Below are positions 11,791-24,159 of a stretch of DNA of 64,000 bases, piece by piece. Both the position numbers and the translations under genes were made by a program. How positions within the stretch are numbered: position 1 is the stretch's first letter; each line of letters opens with the position of its first letter. Below the pieces are notes generated by a model. That model was given only the letters and a program-made list of their open reading frames with translations, had not been told where the DNA came from and ran no database searches. Source of the DNA: Tipula vernalis (lineage: Eukaryota > Arthropoda > Insecta > Diptera > Tipulidae); the NCBI GenBank assembly GCA_958295665.1, contig OY282560.1, positions 95,023,930-95,087,929 on the forward strand, in the 5' to 3' direction.

Positions 11791-12914
11791 ATTTTCAATA
11801 AAATTGAATTTTCTAAGAAATGTTTAGAAATAATCGAGCAATCAAAATAAAAATTGTCACAGCAATTACAGGTCCCGAAACCTATTGATAGAGGTATCAG
11901 CCATCGTAATCGGACCATTTTAGATTTTTGCCGCTCAAAAACTTGTGGGCTATAGCACAGTTGATTTTCAATAAAATTGAATTTTCTAAGAAATGTTAAG
12001 AAATAATCGACCAATCAAAATGAAAATTGTCACAGCAATTACAGGTCCCGAAACCTATTGATAGAGGTATCAACCATCGTAATCGGACCATTTTAAATTT
12101 TTGCCGCCCAAAAACTTGTGGGCTATAGCTCAGTTGTTTTTCAATAAAATTGAATTTTCTAAGAAATGTTTAGAAATAATCGAGCAATCAAAATGAAAAT
12201 TGTCACAGCAATTACAGGTCCCGAAACCTATTGATAGAGGTATCAGCCATTGTAATCGGACCATTTTAGATTTTTGCCGCTCAAAAACTTGTGGGCTATA
12301 GCTCAGTTGATTTTCAATAAAATTGAATTTTCTAAGAAATGTTAAGAAATAATCGAGCAATCAAAATGAAAATTGTCACAGCAATTACAGGTCCCGAAAC
12401 CTATTGATAGAGGTATCAACCATCGTAATCAGACCATTTTAGATTTTTGCCGCTCAAAAACTTGTGGGCTATAGCACAGTTGATTTTCAATAAAATTGAA
12501 TTTTCTAAGAAATGTTTAGAAATAATCAAGCAATCAAAATAAAAATTGTCACAGCAATTACAGGTCCCGAAACCTATTGATAGAGGTATCAACCATCGTA
12601 ATCGGACCATTTTAGATTTTTGCCGCTCAAAAACTTGTGGGCTATAGGACAGTTGATTTTCAATAAAATTGAATTTTCTAAGAAATGTTTAGAAATAATC
12701 AAGCAATCAAAATGAAAATTGTCACAGCAATAACAGGTCCCGAAACCTATTGATAGAGGTATCAGCCATCGTAATCGGACCATTTTAGATTTTTGCCGCC
12801 CAAAAACTTGTGGGCTATAGCACAGTTGTTTTTCAATAAAATTGAATTTTCTAAGAAATGTTTAGAAATAATCGAGCAATCAAAATGAAAATTGTCACAG
12901 CAATTACAGGTCCC

Positions 12915-13087
12915 GAAACCTATTGATAGAGGTATCAACCATCGTAATCAGACCATTTTAGATTTTTGCCGCCCAAAAACTTGTGGGCTATATCACAGTC
13001 CATTTTCAATTAAATTGAATTTTCTATGAAATGTTTAGAAATATTCGAGCAATCAAAATGAAAATTGTCACAGCAATTAGAGGTCCC
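12915..13087. repeat. Monomer with a left-domain 3' half
   Basis: The first half is central type (G36A), but from gtgggctat onward it has tatatcacagtcc and the A97T palindrome form, the signature of the 172-bp left-domain class. It also has ttctatgaaat, atattcgagc and attagagg private changes. A conversion or crossover patch is the simplest reading. Confidence 0.65.
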
Positions 13088-15163
13088 GAAACCTATTGAT
13101 AGAGGTATCAGCCATTGTAATCGGACCATTTTAGATTTTTGCCGCTCAAAAACTTGTGGGTTATAGCACAGTTGATTTTCAATAAAATTGAATTTTCTAA
13201 GAAATGTTAAGAAATAATCGACCAATCAAAATGAAAATTGTCACTACAATTACAGGTCCCGAAACCTATTGATAGAGGTATCAACCATCGTAATCAGACC
13301 ATTTTAGATTTTTGCCGCTCAAAAACTTGTGGGCTATATCACAGTCCATTTTCAATAAAATTGAATTTTCTAAGAAATGTTTAGAAATAATCAAGCAATC
13401 AAAATGAAAATTGTCACAGCAATTACAGGTCCCGAAACCTATTGATAGAGGTATCAACCATCGTAATCGGACCATTTTAGATTTTTGCCGCTCAAAAACT
13501 TGTGGGCTATAGCACAGTTGATTTTCAATAAAATTGAATTTTCTAAGAAATGTTTAGAAATAATCGAGCAATCAAAATGAAAATTGTCACAGCAATTACA
13601 GGTCCCGAAACCTATTGATAGAGATATCAACCATCGTAATCGTACCATTTTAGATTTTTGCCGCTCAAAAACTTGTGGGCTATAGCACAGTTGATTTTCA
13701 ATAAAATTGAATTTTCTAAGAAATGTTTAGAAATAATCAAGCAATCAAAATAAAAATTGTCACAGCAATTACAGGTCCCGAAACCTATTGATAGAGATAT
13801 CAACCATCGTAATCGGACCATTTTAGATTTTTGCCGCTCAAAAACTTGTGGGCTATAGCACAGTTGATTTTCAATAAAATTGAATTTTCTAAGAAATGTT
13901 TAGAAATAATCAAGCAATCAAAATAAAAATTGTCACAGCAATTACAGGTCCCGAAACCTATTGATAGAGGTATCAACCATCGTAATCGGACCATTTTAGA
14001 TTTTTGCCGCTCAAAAACTTGTGGGCTATAGCACAGTTGATTTTCAATAAAATTGAATTTTCTAAGAAATGTTTAGAAATAATCAAGCAATCAAAATGAA
14101 AATTGTCACAGCAATTACAGGTCCCGAAACCTATTGATAGAGGTATCAGCCATTGTAATCGGACCATTTTAGATTTTTGCCGCTCAAAAACTTGTGGGTT
14201 ATAGCACAGTTGATTTTCAATAAAATTGAATTTTCTAAGAAATGTTAAGAAATAATCGACCAATCAAAATGAAAATTGTCACAGCAATTACAGGTCCCGA
14301 AACCTATTGATAGAGGTATCAACCATCGTAATCAGACCATTTTAGATTTTTGCCGCTCAAAAACTTGTGGGCTATATCACAGTCCATTTTCAATAAAATT
14401 GAATTTTCTAAGAAATGTTTAGAAATAATCAAGCAATCAAAATGAAAATTGTCACAGCAATTACAGGTCCCGAAACCTATTGATAGAGGTATCAACCATC
14501 GTAATCGGACCATTTTAGATTTTTGCCGCTCAAAAACTTGTGGGCTATAGCACAGTTGATTTTCAATAAAATTGAATTTTCTAAGAAATGTTTAGAAATA
14601 ATCAAGCAATCAAAATGAAAATTGTCACAGCAATTACAGGTCCCGAAACCTATTGATAGAGATATCAACCATCGTAATCGGACCATTTTAGATTTTTGCC
14701 GCTCAAAAACTTGTGGGCTATAGCACAGTTGATTTTCAATAAAATTGAATTTTCTAAGAAATGTTTAGAAATAATCAAGCAATCAAAATAAAAATTGTCA
14801 CAGCAATTACAGGTCCCGAAACCTATTGATAGAGATATCAACCATCGTAATCGGACCATTTTAGATTTTTGCCGCTCAAAAACTTGTGGGCTATAGCACA
14901 GTTGATTTTCAATAAAATTGAATTTTCTAAGAAATGTTTAGAAATAATCAAGCAATCAAAATAAAAATTGTCACAGCAATTACAGGTCCCGAAACCTATT
15001 GATAGAGATATCAACCATCGTAATCGGACCATTTTAGATTTTTGCCGCTCAAAAACTTGTGGGCTATAGCACAGTTGATTTTCAATAAAATTGAATTTTC
15101 TAAGAAATGTTTAGAAATAATCAAGCAATCAAAATGAAAATTGTCACAGCAATTACAGGTCCC
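13088..15163. repeat. Two tandem copies of a 6-monomer, 1,038-bp unit
   Basis: The units are 13088-14125 and 14126-15163. Shared order: A24G/C29T with C74T, gttaag and cgacc; G36A with C59T and tatatcacagtcc but without A97T; then C59T monomers with G18A and aaaataaaaa. Differences include cactacaatt and cgtaccatt in the first copy and G18A in the last monomer of the second. Confidence 0.75.
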
Positions 15164-17758
15164 GAAACCTATTGATAGAGGTATCAACCATCGTAATCGG
15201 ACCATTTTAGATTTTTGCCGCCCAAAAACTTGTGGGCTATAGCACAGTTGATTTTCAATAAAATTGAATTTTCTAAGAAATGTTTAGAAATAATCAAGCA
15301 ATCAAAATAAAAATTGTCACAGCAATTACAGGTCCCGAAACCTATTGATAGAGGTATCAACCATCGTAATCAGACCATTTTAGATTTTTGCCGCCCAAAA
15401 TCTTGTGGGTTATAGCACAGTTGATTTTCAATAAAATTGAATTTTCTAAGAAATGTTTAGAAATAATCAAGCAATCAAAATAAAAATTGTCACAGCAATT
15501 ACAGGTCCCGAAACCTATTGATAGAGATATCAACCATCGTAATCGGACCATTTTAGATTTTTGCCGCCCAAAAACTTGTGGGCTATAGCACAGTTGATTT
15601 TCAATATAATTGAATTTTCTTAGAAATGTTTAGAAATAATCGAGCAATCAAAATGCAAATTGTCACAGCAATTACAGGTCCCGAAACCTATTGATAGAGG
15701 TATCAGCCATTGTAATCGGACCATTTTAGATTTTTGCCGCCCAAAAACTTGTGGGCTATAGCTCAGTTGATTTTCAATAAAATTGAATTTTCTAAGAAAT
15801 GTTAAGAAATAATCAAGCAATCAAAATGAAAATTGTCACAGCAATTACAGGTCCCGAAACCTATTGATAGAGGTATCAACCATCGTAATCAGACCATTTT
15901 AGATTTTTGCCGCCCAAAAACTTGTGGGTTATAGCACAGTTGATTTTCAATAAAATTGAATTTTCTAAGAAATGTTTAGAAATAATCAAGCAATCAAAAT
16001 AAAAATTGTCACAGCAATTACAGGTCCCGAAACCTATTGATAGAGATATCAACCATCGTAATCGGACCATTTTAGATTTTTGCCGCCCAAAAACTTGTGG
16101 GCTATAGCACAGTTGATTTTCAATAAAATTGAATTTTCTAAGAAATGTTTAGAAATAATCAAGCAATCAAAATGAAAATTGTCACAGCAATTACAGGTCC
16201 CGAAACCTATTGATAGAGGTATCAACCATCGTAATCGGACCATTTTAGATTTTTGCCGCCCAAAAACTTGAGGGCTATAGCACAGTTGATTTTCAATAAA
16301 ATTGAATTTTCTTAGAAATGTTTAGAAATAATCGAGCAATCAAAATGCAAATTGTCACAGCAATTACAGGTCCCGAAACCTATTGATAGAGGTATCAGCC
16401 ATTGTAATCGGACCATTTTAGATTTTTGCCGCCCAAAAACTTGTGGGCTATAGCACAGTTGATTTTCAATAAAATTGAATTTTCTAAGAAATGTTAAGAA
16501 ATAATCGAGCAATCAAAATGAAAATTGTCACAGCAATTACAGGTCCCGAAACCTATTGATAGAGGTATCAACCATCGTAATCAGACCATTTTAGATTTTT
16601 GCCGCCCAAAAACTTGTGGGTTATAGCACAGTTGATTTTCAATAAAATTGAATTTTCTAAGAAATGTTTAGAAATAATCAAGCAATCAAAATAAAAATTG
16701 TCACAGCAATTACAGGTCCCGAAACCTATTGATAGAGATATCAGCCATCGTAATCGGACCATTTTAGATTTTTGCCGCTCAAAAACTTGTGGGCTATAGC
16801 ACAGTTGATTTTCAATAAAATTGAATTTTCTAAGAAATGTTTAGAAATAATCAAGCAATCAAAATGAAAATTGTCACAGCAATTACAGGTCCCGAAACCT
16901 ATTGATAGAGGTATCAACCATCGTAATCGGACCATTTTAGATTTTTGCCGCCCAAAAACTTGTGGGCTATAGCACAGTTGATTTTCAATAAAATTGAATT
17001 TTCTTAGAAATGTTTAGAAATAATCGAGCAATCAAAATGCAAATTGTCACAGCAATTACAGGTCCCGAAACCTATTGATAGAGGTATCAGCCATTGTAAT
17101 CGGACCATTTTAGATTTTTGCCGCCCAAAAACTTGTGGGCTATAGCTCAGTTGATTTTCAATAAAATTGAATTTTCTAAGAAATGTTAAGAAATAATCGA
17201 GCAATCAAAATGAAAATTGTCACAGCAATTACAGGTCCCGAAACCTATTGATAGAGGTATCAACCATCGTAATCAGACCATTTTAGATTTTTGCCGCTCA
17301 AAAACTTGTGGGCTATAGCACAGTTGATTTTCAATAAAATTGAATTTTCTAAGAAATGTTTAGAAATAATCAAGCAATCAAAATGAAAATTGTCACAGCA
17401 ATTACAGGTCCCGAAACCTATTGATAGAGGTATCAACCATCGTAATCGGACCATTTTAGATTTTTGCCGCCCAAAAACTTGTGGGCTATAGCTCAGTTGA
17501 TTTTCAATAAAATTGAATTTTCTAAGAAATGTTAAGAAATAATCGAGCAATCAAAATGAAAATTGTCACAGCAATTACAGGTCCCGAAACCTATTGATAG
17601 AGGTATCAACCATCGTAATCAGACCATTTTAGATTTTTGCCGCCCAAAAACTTGTGGGTTATAGCACAGTTGATTTTCAATAAAATTGAATTTTCTAAGA
17701 AATGTTTAGAAATAATCAAGCAATCAAAATGAAAATTGTCACAGCAATTACAGGTCCC
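14299..17758. repeat. 20-monomer, 3,460-bp unit, long copy
   Basis: Monomers 14299-16547 (13 units) recur 3,460 bp downstream at 17759-20007, sharing the rare caatataattg (15605 and 19065). Monomers 17240-17758 recur 2,768 bp downstream at 20008-20526. The four monomers 16548-17239 have no counterpart in the second copy. Substitutions separating the copies include aaatcttgtg near 15402, aatcag near 18486, and tagtcag near 19348. Confidence 0.82.
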
Positions 17759-20526
17759 GAAACCTATTGATAGAGGTATCAACCATCGTAATCAGACCAT
17801 TTTAGATTTTTGCCGCTCAAAAACTTGTGGGCTATATCACAGTCCATTTTCAATAAAATTGAATTTTCTAAGAAATGTTTAGAAATAATCAAGCAATCAA
17901 AATGAAAATTGTCACAGCAATTACAGGTCCCGAAACCTATTGATAGAGGTATCAACCATCGTAATCGGACCATTTTAGATTTTTGCCGCTCAAAAACTTG
18001 TGGGCTATAGCACAGTTGATTTTCAATAAAATTGAATTTTCTAAGAAATGTTTAGAAATAATCAAGCAATCAAAATGAAAATTGTCACAGCAATTACAGG
18101 TCCCGAAACCTATTGATAGAGATATCAACCATCGTAATCGGACCATTTTAGATTTTTGCCGCTCAAAAACTTGTGGGCTATAGCACAGTTGATTTTCAAT
18201 AAAATTGAATTTTCTAAGAAATGTTTAGAAATAATCAAGCAATCAAAATAAAAATTGTCACAGCAATTACAGGTCCCGAAACCTATTGATAGAGATATCA
18301 ACCATCGTAATCGGACCATTTTAGATTTTTGCCGCTCAAAAACTTGTGGGCTATAGCACAGTTGATTTTCAATAAAATTGAATTTTCTAAGAAATGTTTA
18401 GAAATAATCAAGCAATCAAAATAAAAATTGTCACAGCAATTACAGGTCCCGAAACCTATTGATAGAGATATCAACCATCGTAATCAGACCATTTTAGATT
18501 TTTGCCGCTCAAAAACTTGTGGGCTATAGCACAGTTGATTTTCAATAAAATTGAATTTTCTAAGAAATGTTTAGAAATAATCAAGCAATCAAAATGAAAA
18601 TTGTCACAGCAATTACAGGTCCCGAAACCTATTGATAGAGGTATCAACCATCGTAATCGGACCATTTTAGATTTTTGCCGCCCAAAAACTTGTGGGCTAT
18701 AGCACAGTTGATTTTCAATAAAATTGAATTTTCTAAGAAATGTTTAGAAATAATCAAGCAATCAAAATAAAAATTGTCACAGCAATTACAGGTCCCGAAA
18801 CCTATTGATAGAGGTATCAACCATCGTAATCAGACCATTTTAGATTTTTGCCGCCCAAAAACTTGTGGGTTATAGCACAGTTGATTTTCAATAAAATTGA
18901 ATTTTCTAAGAAATGTTTAGAAATAATCAAGCAATCAAAATAAAAATTGTCACAGCAATTACAGGTCCCGAAACCTATTGATAGAGATATCAACCATCGT
19001 AATCGGACCATTTTAGATTTTTGCCGCCCAAAAACTTGTGGGCTATAGCACAGTTGATTTTCAATATAATTGAATTTTCTTAGAAATGTTTAGAAATAAT
19101 CGAGCAATCAAAATGCAAATTGTCACAGCAATTACAGGTCCCGAAACCTATTGATAGAGGTATCAGCCATTGTAATCGGACCATTTTAGATTTTTGCCGC
19201 CCAAAAACTTGTGGGCTATAGCTCAGTTGATTTTCAATAAAATTGAATTTTCTAAGAAATGTTAAGAAATAATCAAGCAATCAAAATGAAAATTGTCACA
19301 GCAATTACAGGTCCCGAAACCTATTGATAGAGGTATCAACCATCGTAGTCAGACCATTTTAGATTTTTGCCGCCCAAAAACTTGTGGGTTATAGCACAGT
19401 TGATTTTCAATAAAATTGAATTTTCTAAGAAATGTTTAGAAATAATCAAGCAATCAAAATAAAAATTGTCACAGCAATTACAGGTCCCGAAACCTATTGA
19501 TAGAGATATCAACCATCGTAATCGGACCATTTTAGATTTTTGCCGCCCAAAAACTTGTGGGCTATAGCACAGTTGATTTTCAATAAAATTGAATTTTCTA
19601 AGAAATGTTTAGAAATAATCAAGCAATCAAAATGAAAATTGTCACAGCAATTACAGGTCCCGAAACCTATTGATAGAGGTATCAACCATCGTAATCGGAC
19701 CATTTTAGATTTTTGCCGCCCAAAAACTTGAGGGCTATAGCACAGTTGATTTTCAATAAAATTGAATTTTCTTAGAAATGTTTAGAAATAATCGAGCAAT
19801 CAAAATGCAAATTGTCACAGCAATTACAGGTCCCGAAACCTATTGATAGAGGTATCAGCCATTGTAATCGGACCATTTTAGATTTTTGCCGCCCAAAAAC
19901 TTGTGGGCTATAGCTCAGTTAATTTTCAATAAAATTGAATTTTCTAAGAAATGTTAAGAAATAATCGAGCAATCAAAATGAAAATTGTCACAGCAATTAC
20001 AGGTCCCGAAACCTATTGATAGAGGTATCAACCATCGTAATCAGACCATTTTAGATTTTTGCCGCTCAAAAACTTGTGGGCTATAGCACAGTTGATTTTC
20101 AATAAAATTGAATTTTCTAAGAAATGTTTAGAAATAATCAAGCAATCAAAATGAAAATTGTCACAGCAATTACAGGTCCCGAAACCTATTGATAGAGGTA
20201 TCAACCATCGTAATCGGACCATTTTAGATTTTTGCCGCCCAAAAACTTGTGGGCTATAGCTCAGTTGATTTTCAATAAAATTGAATTTTCTAAGAAATGT
20301 TAAGAAATAATCGAGCAATCAAAATGAAAATTGTCACAGCAATTACAGGTCCCGAAACCTATTGATAGAGGTATCAACCATCGTAATCAGACCATTTTAG
20401 ATTTTTGCCGCCCAAAAACTTGTGGGTTATAGCACAGTTGATTTTCAATAAAATTGAATTTTCTAAGAAATGTTTAGAAATAATCAAGCAATCAAAATGA
20501 AAATTGTCACAGCAATTACACGTCCC
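17759..20526. repeat. 16-monomer copy of the 20-monomer unit (four monomers absent)
   Basis: It directly follows the long copy and equals it minus 16548-17239 (692 bp, four monomers), so phase is preserved. This is the expected product of an out-of-register exchange or single-strand annealing between homologous monomers. The alternative, a four-monomer gain in the long copy, cannot be excluded. Confidence 0.8.
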
Positions 20527-21399
20527 GAAACCTATTGATAGAGATATCAACCATCGTAATCGGACCATTTTAGATTTTTGCCGCTCAAAAACTTGTGGGC
20601 TATAGCACAGTTGATTTTCAATAAAATTGAATTTTCTAAGAAATGTTTAGAAATAATCAAGCAATCAAAATGAAAATTGTCACAGCAATTACAGGTCCCG
20701 AAACCTATTGATAGAGGTATCAACCATCGTAATCGGACCATTTTAGATTTTTGCCGCCCAAAAACTTGTGGGCTATAGCACAGTTGATTTTCAATAAAAT
20801 TGAAATTTCTTAGAAATGTTTAGAAATAATCGAGCAATCAAAATGCAAATTGTCACAGCAATTACAGGTCCCGAAACCTATTGATAGAGGTATCAGCCAT
20901 TGTAATCGGACCATTTTAGATTTTTGCCGCCCAAAAACTTGTGGGCTATAGCTCAGTTGATTTTCAATAAAATTGAATTTTCTAAGAAATGTTAAGAAAT
21001 AATCGAGCAATCAAAATGAAAATTGTCACAGCAATTACAGGTCCCGAAACCTATTGATAGAGGTATCAACCATCGTAATCAGACCATTTTAGATTTTTGC
21101 CGCTCAAAAACTTGTGGGCTATAGCACAGTTGATTTTCAATAAAATTGAATTTTCTAAGAAATGTTTAGAAATAATCAAGCAATCAAAATGCAAATTGTC
21201 ACAGCAATTACAGGTCCCGAAACCTATTGATAGAGGTATCAACCATCGTAATCAGACCATTTTAGATTTTTGCCGCCCAAAAACTTGTGGGTTATAGCAC
21301 AGTTGATTTTCAATAAAATTGAATTTTCTAAGAAATGTTTAGAAATAATCAAGCAATCAAAATGAAAATTGTCACAGCAATTACAGGTCCCGAAACCTA

Positions 21400-21415
21400 T
21401 TGATAGAGGTATCAA
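21400..21415. other. Dyad symmetry ttgata-gagg-tatcaa (monomer positions 9-24)
   Basis: Two perfect 6-base arms, ttgata and tatcaa, flank a 4-base gagg centre. The element recurs in most monomers. Variants change its geometry: the 172-bp class loses one base of the centre (loop agg); G18A turns the right side into gatatc, itself a 6-base palindrome; A24G (tatcag) weakens the outermost pair. Short dyads of this kind are known to be enriched in centromeric satellites that lack CENP-B boxes. Whether this one extrudes or binds a protein is unknown. Confidence 0.7.
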
Positions 21416-21467
21416 CCATCGTAATCGGACCATTTTAGATTTTTGCCGCCCAAAAACTTGTGGGCTA

Positions 21468-21479
21468 TAGCACAGTTGA
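21468..21479 (+). promoter_or_regulatory. Weak Pol III A-box-like stretch tagcacagttga (positions 77-88)
   Basis: It matches the tRNA A-box pattern TRGCNNAGNNGG at every fixed position except the last (a for g). The A81T subtype, tatagctcagttga, looks even more like the start of a tRNA D-arm. About 90 bases on, across the monomer junction, ggtcccgaaacc resembles a B-box (GGTTCGANNCC) with one mismatch and one extra c. No tRNA cloverleaf can be built. This may be chance in an AT-rich repeat; promoter activity is speculative. Confidence 0.15.
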
Positions 21480-21481
21480 TT

Positions 21482-21508
21482 TTCAATAAAATTGAATTTT
21501 CTAAGAAA
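21482..21508. other. Palindrome cluster in the AT-rich core (monomer positions 91-117)
   Basis: Three overlapping dyads are readable: ttcaat-aaa-attgaa (91-105), aaaatt-g-aatttt (97-109) and tttct-a-agaaa (107-117). A smaller one, ttga-ttt-tcaa, lies just upstream at 85-95. In the A97T variant of the left domain the first becomes a tighter palindrome, ttcaatt-a-aattgaa. The right-domain G103A change alters only the centre base of the second dyad and keeps its arms. Three interlocking palindromes within 27 bases make this the most structure-prone part of the unit. Confidence 0.65.
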
Positions 21509-22083
21509 TGTTTAGAAATAATCAAGCAATCAAAATGAAAATTGTCACAGCAATTACAGGTCCCGAAACCTATTGATAGAGGTATCAGCCATCGTAATCG
21601 GACCATTTTAGATTTTTGCCGCCCAAAAACTTGTGGGCTATAGCACAGTTGTTTTTCAATAAAATTGAATTTTCTAAGAAATGTTTAGAAATAATCGAGC
21701 AATCAAAATGAAAATTGTCACAGCAATTACAGGTCCCGAAACCTATTGATAGAGGTATCAACCATCGTAATCAGACCATTTTAGATTTTTGCCGCCCAAA
21801 AACTTGTGGGTTATAGCACAGTTGATTTTCAATAAAATTGAATATTCTAAGAAATGTTTAGAAATAATCAAGCAATCAAAATGAAAATTGTCACAGCAAT
21901 TACAGGTCCCGAAACCTATTGATAGAGGTATCAACCATCGTAATCGGACCATTTTAGATTTTTGCCGCCCAAAAACTTGTGGGCTATAGCACAGTTGATT
22001 TTCAATAAAATTGAATTTTCTAAGAAATGTTTAGAAATAATCAAGCAATCAAAATGAAAATTGTCACAACAATTACAGGTCCC

Positions 22084-23467
22084 GAAACCTATTGATAGAG
22101 GTATCAACCATCGTAATCAGACCATTTTAGATTTTTGCCGCCCAAAAACTTGTGGGTTATAGCACAGTTGATTTTCAATAAAATTGAATTTTCTAAGAAA
22201 TGTTTAGAAATAATCAAGCAATCAAAATAAAAATTGTCACAGCAATTACAGGTCCCGAAACCTATTGATAGAGGTATCAGCCATCGTAATCGGACCATTT
22301 TAGATTTTTGCCGCTCAAAAACTTGTGGGCTATAGCACAGTTGATTTTCAATAAAATTGAATTTTCTAAGAAATGTTAAGAAATAATCGACCAATCAAAA
22401 TGAAAATTGTCACAGCAATTACAGGTCCCGAAACCTATTGATAGAGGTATCAACCATCGTAATCGGACCATTTTAGATTTTTGCCGCCCAAAAACTTGTG
22501 GGCTATAGCACAGTTGATTTTCAATAAAATTGAATTTTCTTAGAAATGTTTAGAAATAATCGAGCAATCAAAATGCAAATTGTCACAGCAATTACAGGTC
22601 CCGAAACCTATTGATAGAGGTATCAGCCATTGTAATCGGACCATTTTAGATTTTTGCCGCCCAAAAACTTGTGGGCTATAGCTCAGTTGATTTTCAATAA
22701 AATTGAATTTTCTAAGAAATGTTAAGAAATAATCGAGCAATCAAAATGAAAATTGTCACAGCAATTACAGGTCCCGAAACCTATTGATAGAGGTATCAAC
22801 CATCGTAATCAGACCATTTTAGATTTTTGCCGCCCAAAAACTTGTGGGTTATAGCACAGTTGATTTTCAATAAAATTGAATTTTCTAAGAAATGTTTAGA
22901 AATAATCAAGCAATCAAAATAAAAATTGTCACAGCAATTACAGGTCCCGAAACCTATTGATAGAGGTATCAGCCATCGTAATCGGACCATTTTAGATTTT
23001 TGCCGCTCAAAAACTTGTGGGCTATAGCACAGTTGATTTTCAATAAAATTGAATTTTCTAAGAAATGTTAAGAAATAATCGACCAATCAAAATGAAAATT
23101 GTCACAGCAATTACAGGTCCCGAAACCTATTGATAGAGGTATCAACCATCGTAATCGGACCATTTTAGATTTTTGCCGCCCAAAAACTTGTGGGCTATAG
23201 CACAGTTGATTTTCAATAAAATTGAATTTTCTTAGAAATGTTTAGAAATAATCGAGCAATCAAAATGCAAATTGTCACAGCAATTACAGGTCCCGAAACC
23301 TATTGATAGAGGTATCAGCCATTGTAATCGGACCATTTTAGATTTTTGCCGCCCAAAAACTTGTGGGCTATAGCTCAGTTGATTTTCAATAAAATTGAAT
23401 TTTCTAAGAAATGTTAAGAAATAATCGAGCAATCAAAATGAAAATTGTCACAGCAATTACAGGTCCC
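22084..23467. repeat. Two tandem copies of a 4-monomer, 692-bp unit
   Basis: The units are 22084-22775 and 22776-23467. The monomer order is: G36A with C74T and aaaataaaaa; A24G with C59T, gttaag and cgacc; consensus head with cttagaaat and tgcaaattg; A24G/C29T with agctcag and gttaag. A third copy lies at 24160-24835, where its last monomer has lost 16 bp. I saw no difference between the two tandem copies. Confidence 0.85.
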
Positions 23468-24159
23468 GAAACCTATTGATAGAGGTATCAACCATCGTAA
23501 TCGGACCATTTTAGATTTTTGCCGCTCAAAAACTTGTGGGCTATAGGACAGTTGATTTTCAATAAAATTGAATTTTCTAAGAAATGTTTAGAAATAATCA
23601 AGCAATCAAAATGAAAATTGTCACAGCAATTACAGGTCCCGAAACCTATTGATAGAGGTATCAGCCATCGTAATCGGACCATTTTAGATTTTTGCCGCCC
23701 AAAAACTTGTGGGCTATAGCACAGTTGTTTTTCAATAAAATTGAATTTTCTAAGAAATGTTTAGAAATAATCGAGCAATCAAAATGAAAATTGTCACAGC
23801 AATTACAGGTCCCGAAACCTATTGATAGAGGTATCAACCATCGTAATCAGACCATTTTAGATTTTTGCCGCCCAAAAACTTGTGGGTTATAGCACAGTTG
23901 ATTTTCAATAAAATTGAATTTTCTAAGAAATGTTTAGAAATAATCAAGCAATCAAAATGAAAATTGTCACAGCAATTACAGGTCCCGAAACCTATTGATA
24001 GAGGTATCAACCATCGTAATCGGACCATTTTAGATTTTTGCCGCCCAAAAACTTGTGGGCTATAGCACAGTTGATTTTCAATAAAATTGAATTTTCTAAG
24101 AAATGTTTAGAAATAATCAAGCAATCAAAATGAAAATTGTCACAGCAATTACAGGTCCC

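Larger units (their letters stand above)
21392..21564 (+). repeat. Reference (consensus-like) 173-bp satellite monomer
   Basis: This copy has the most common base at the diagnostic positions and serves as the coordinate frame: position 1 is the g of gaaacct, position 173 the last c of ggtccc. It has 58 G or C in 173. Reading along it: a dyad at 9-24; CpGs at 29-30, 35-36, 56-57 and across the monomer junction (173/1); a C-rich patch at 55-60; an A-box-like stretch at 77-88; a palindrome-rich AT segment at 85-117; a little-changed caatcaaaat at 136-145; and a little-changed tcacagcaattaca at 154-167. Diagnostic substitutions fall mostly at 1-2, 8, 15, 18, 24, 26, 29, 33, 36, 45-47, 53, 57, 59, 74-81, 86-88, 97, 103, 112, 122, 133-135, 146-147, 151-153 and 168. 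Confidence 0.95.

Noticed and set aside
21482..21508. Rho-independent terminator from the palindrome cluster
   Set aside because: The arms are AT-only and the context is eukaryotic-type satellite; no transcription unit is present.
21392..21564. CENP-B box
   Set aside because: Neither strand contains the required nTTCGnnnnAnnCGGGn pattern. The complement of cccgaaacc gives ggtttcggg, which has TTCG but no correctly spaced A and CGGG.
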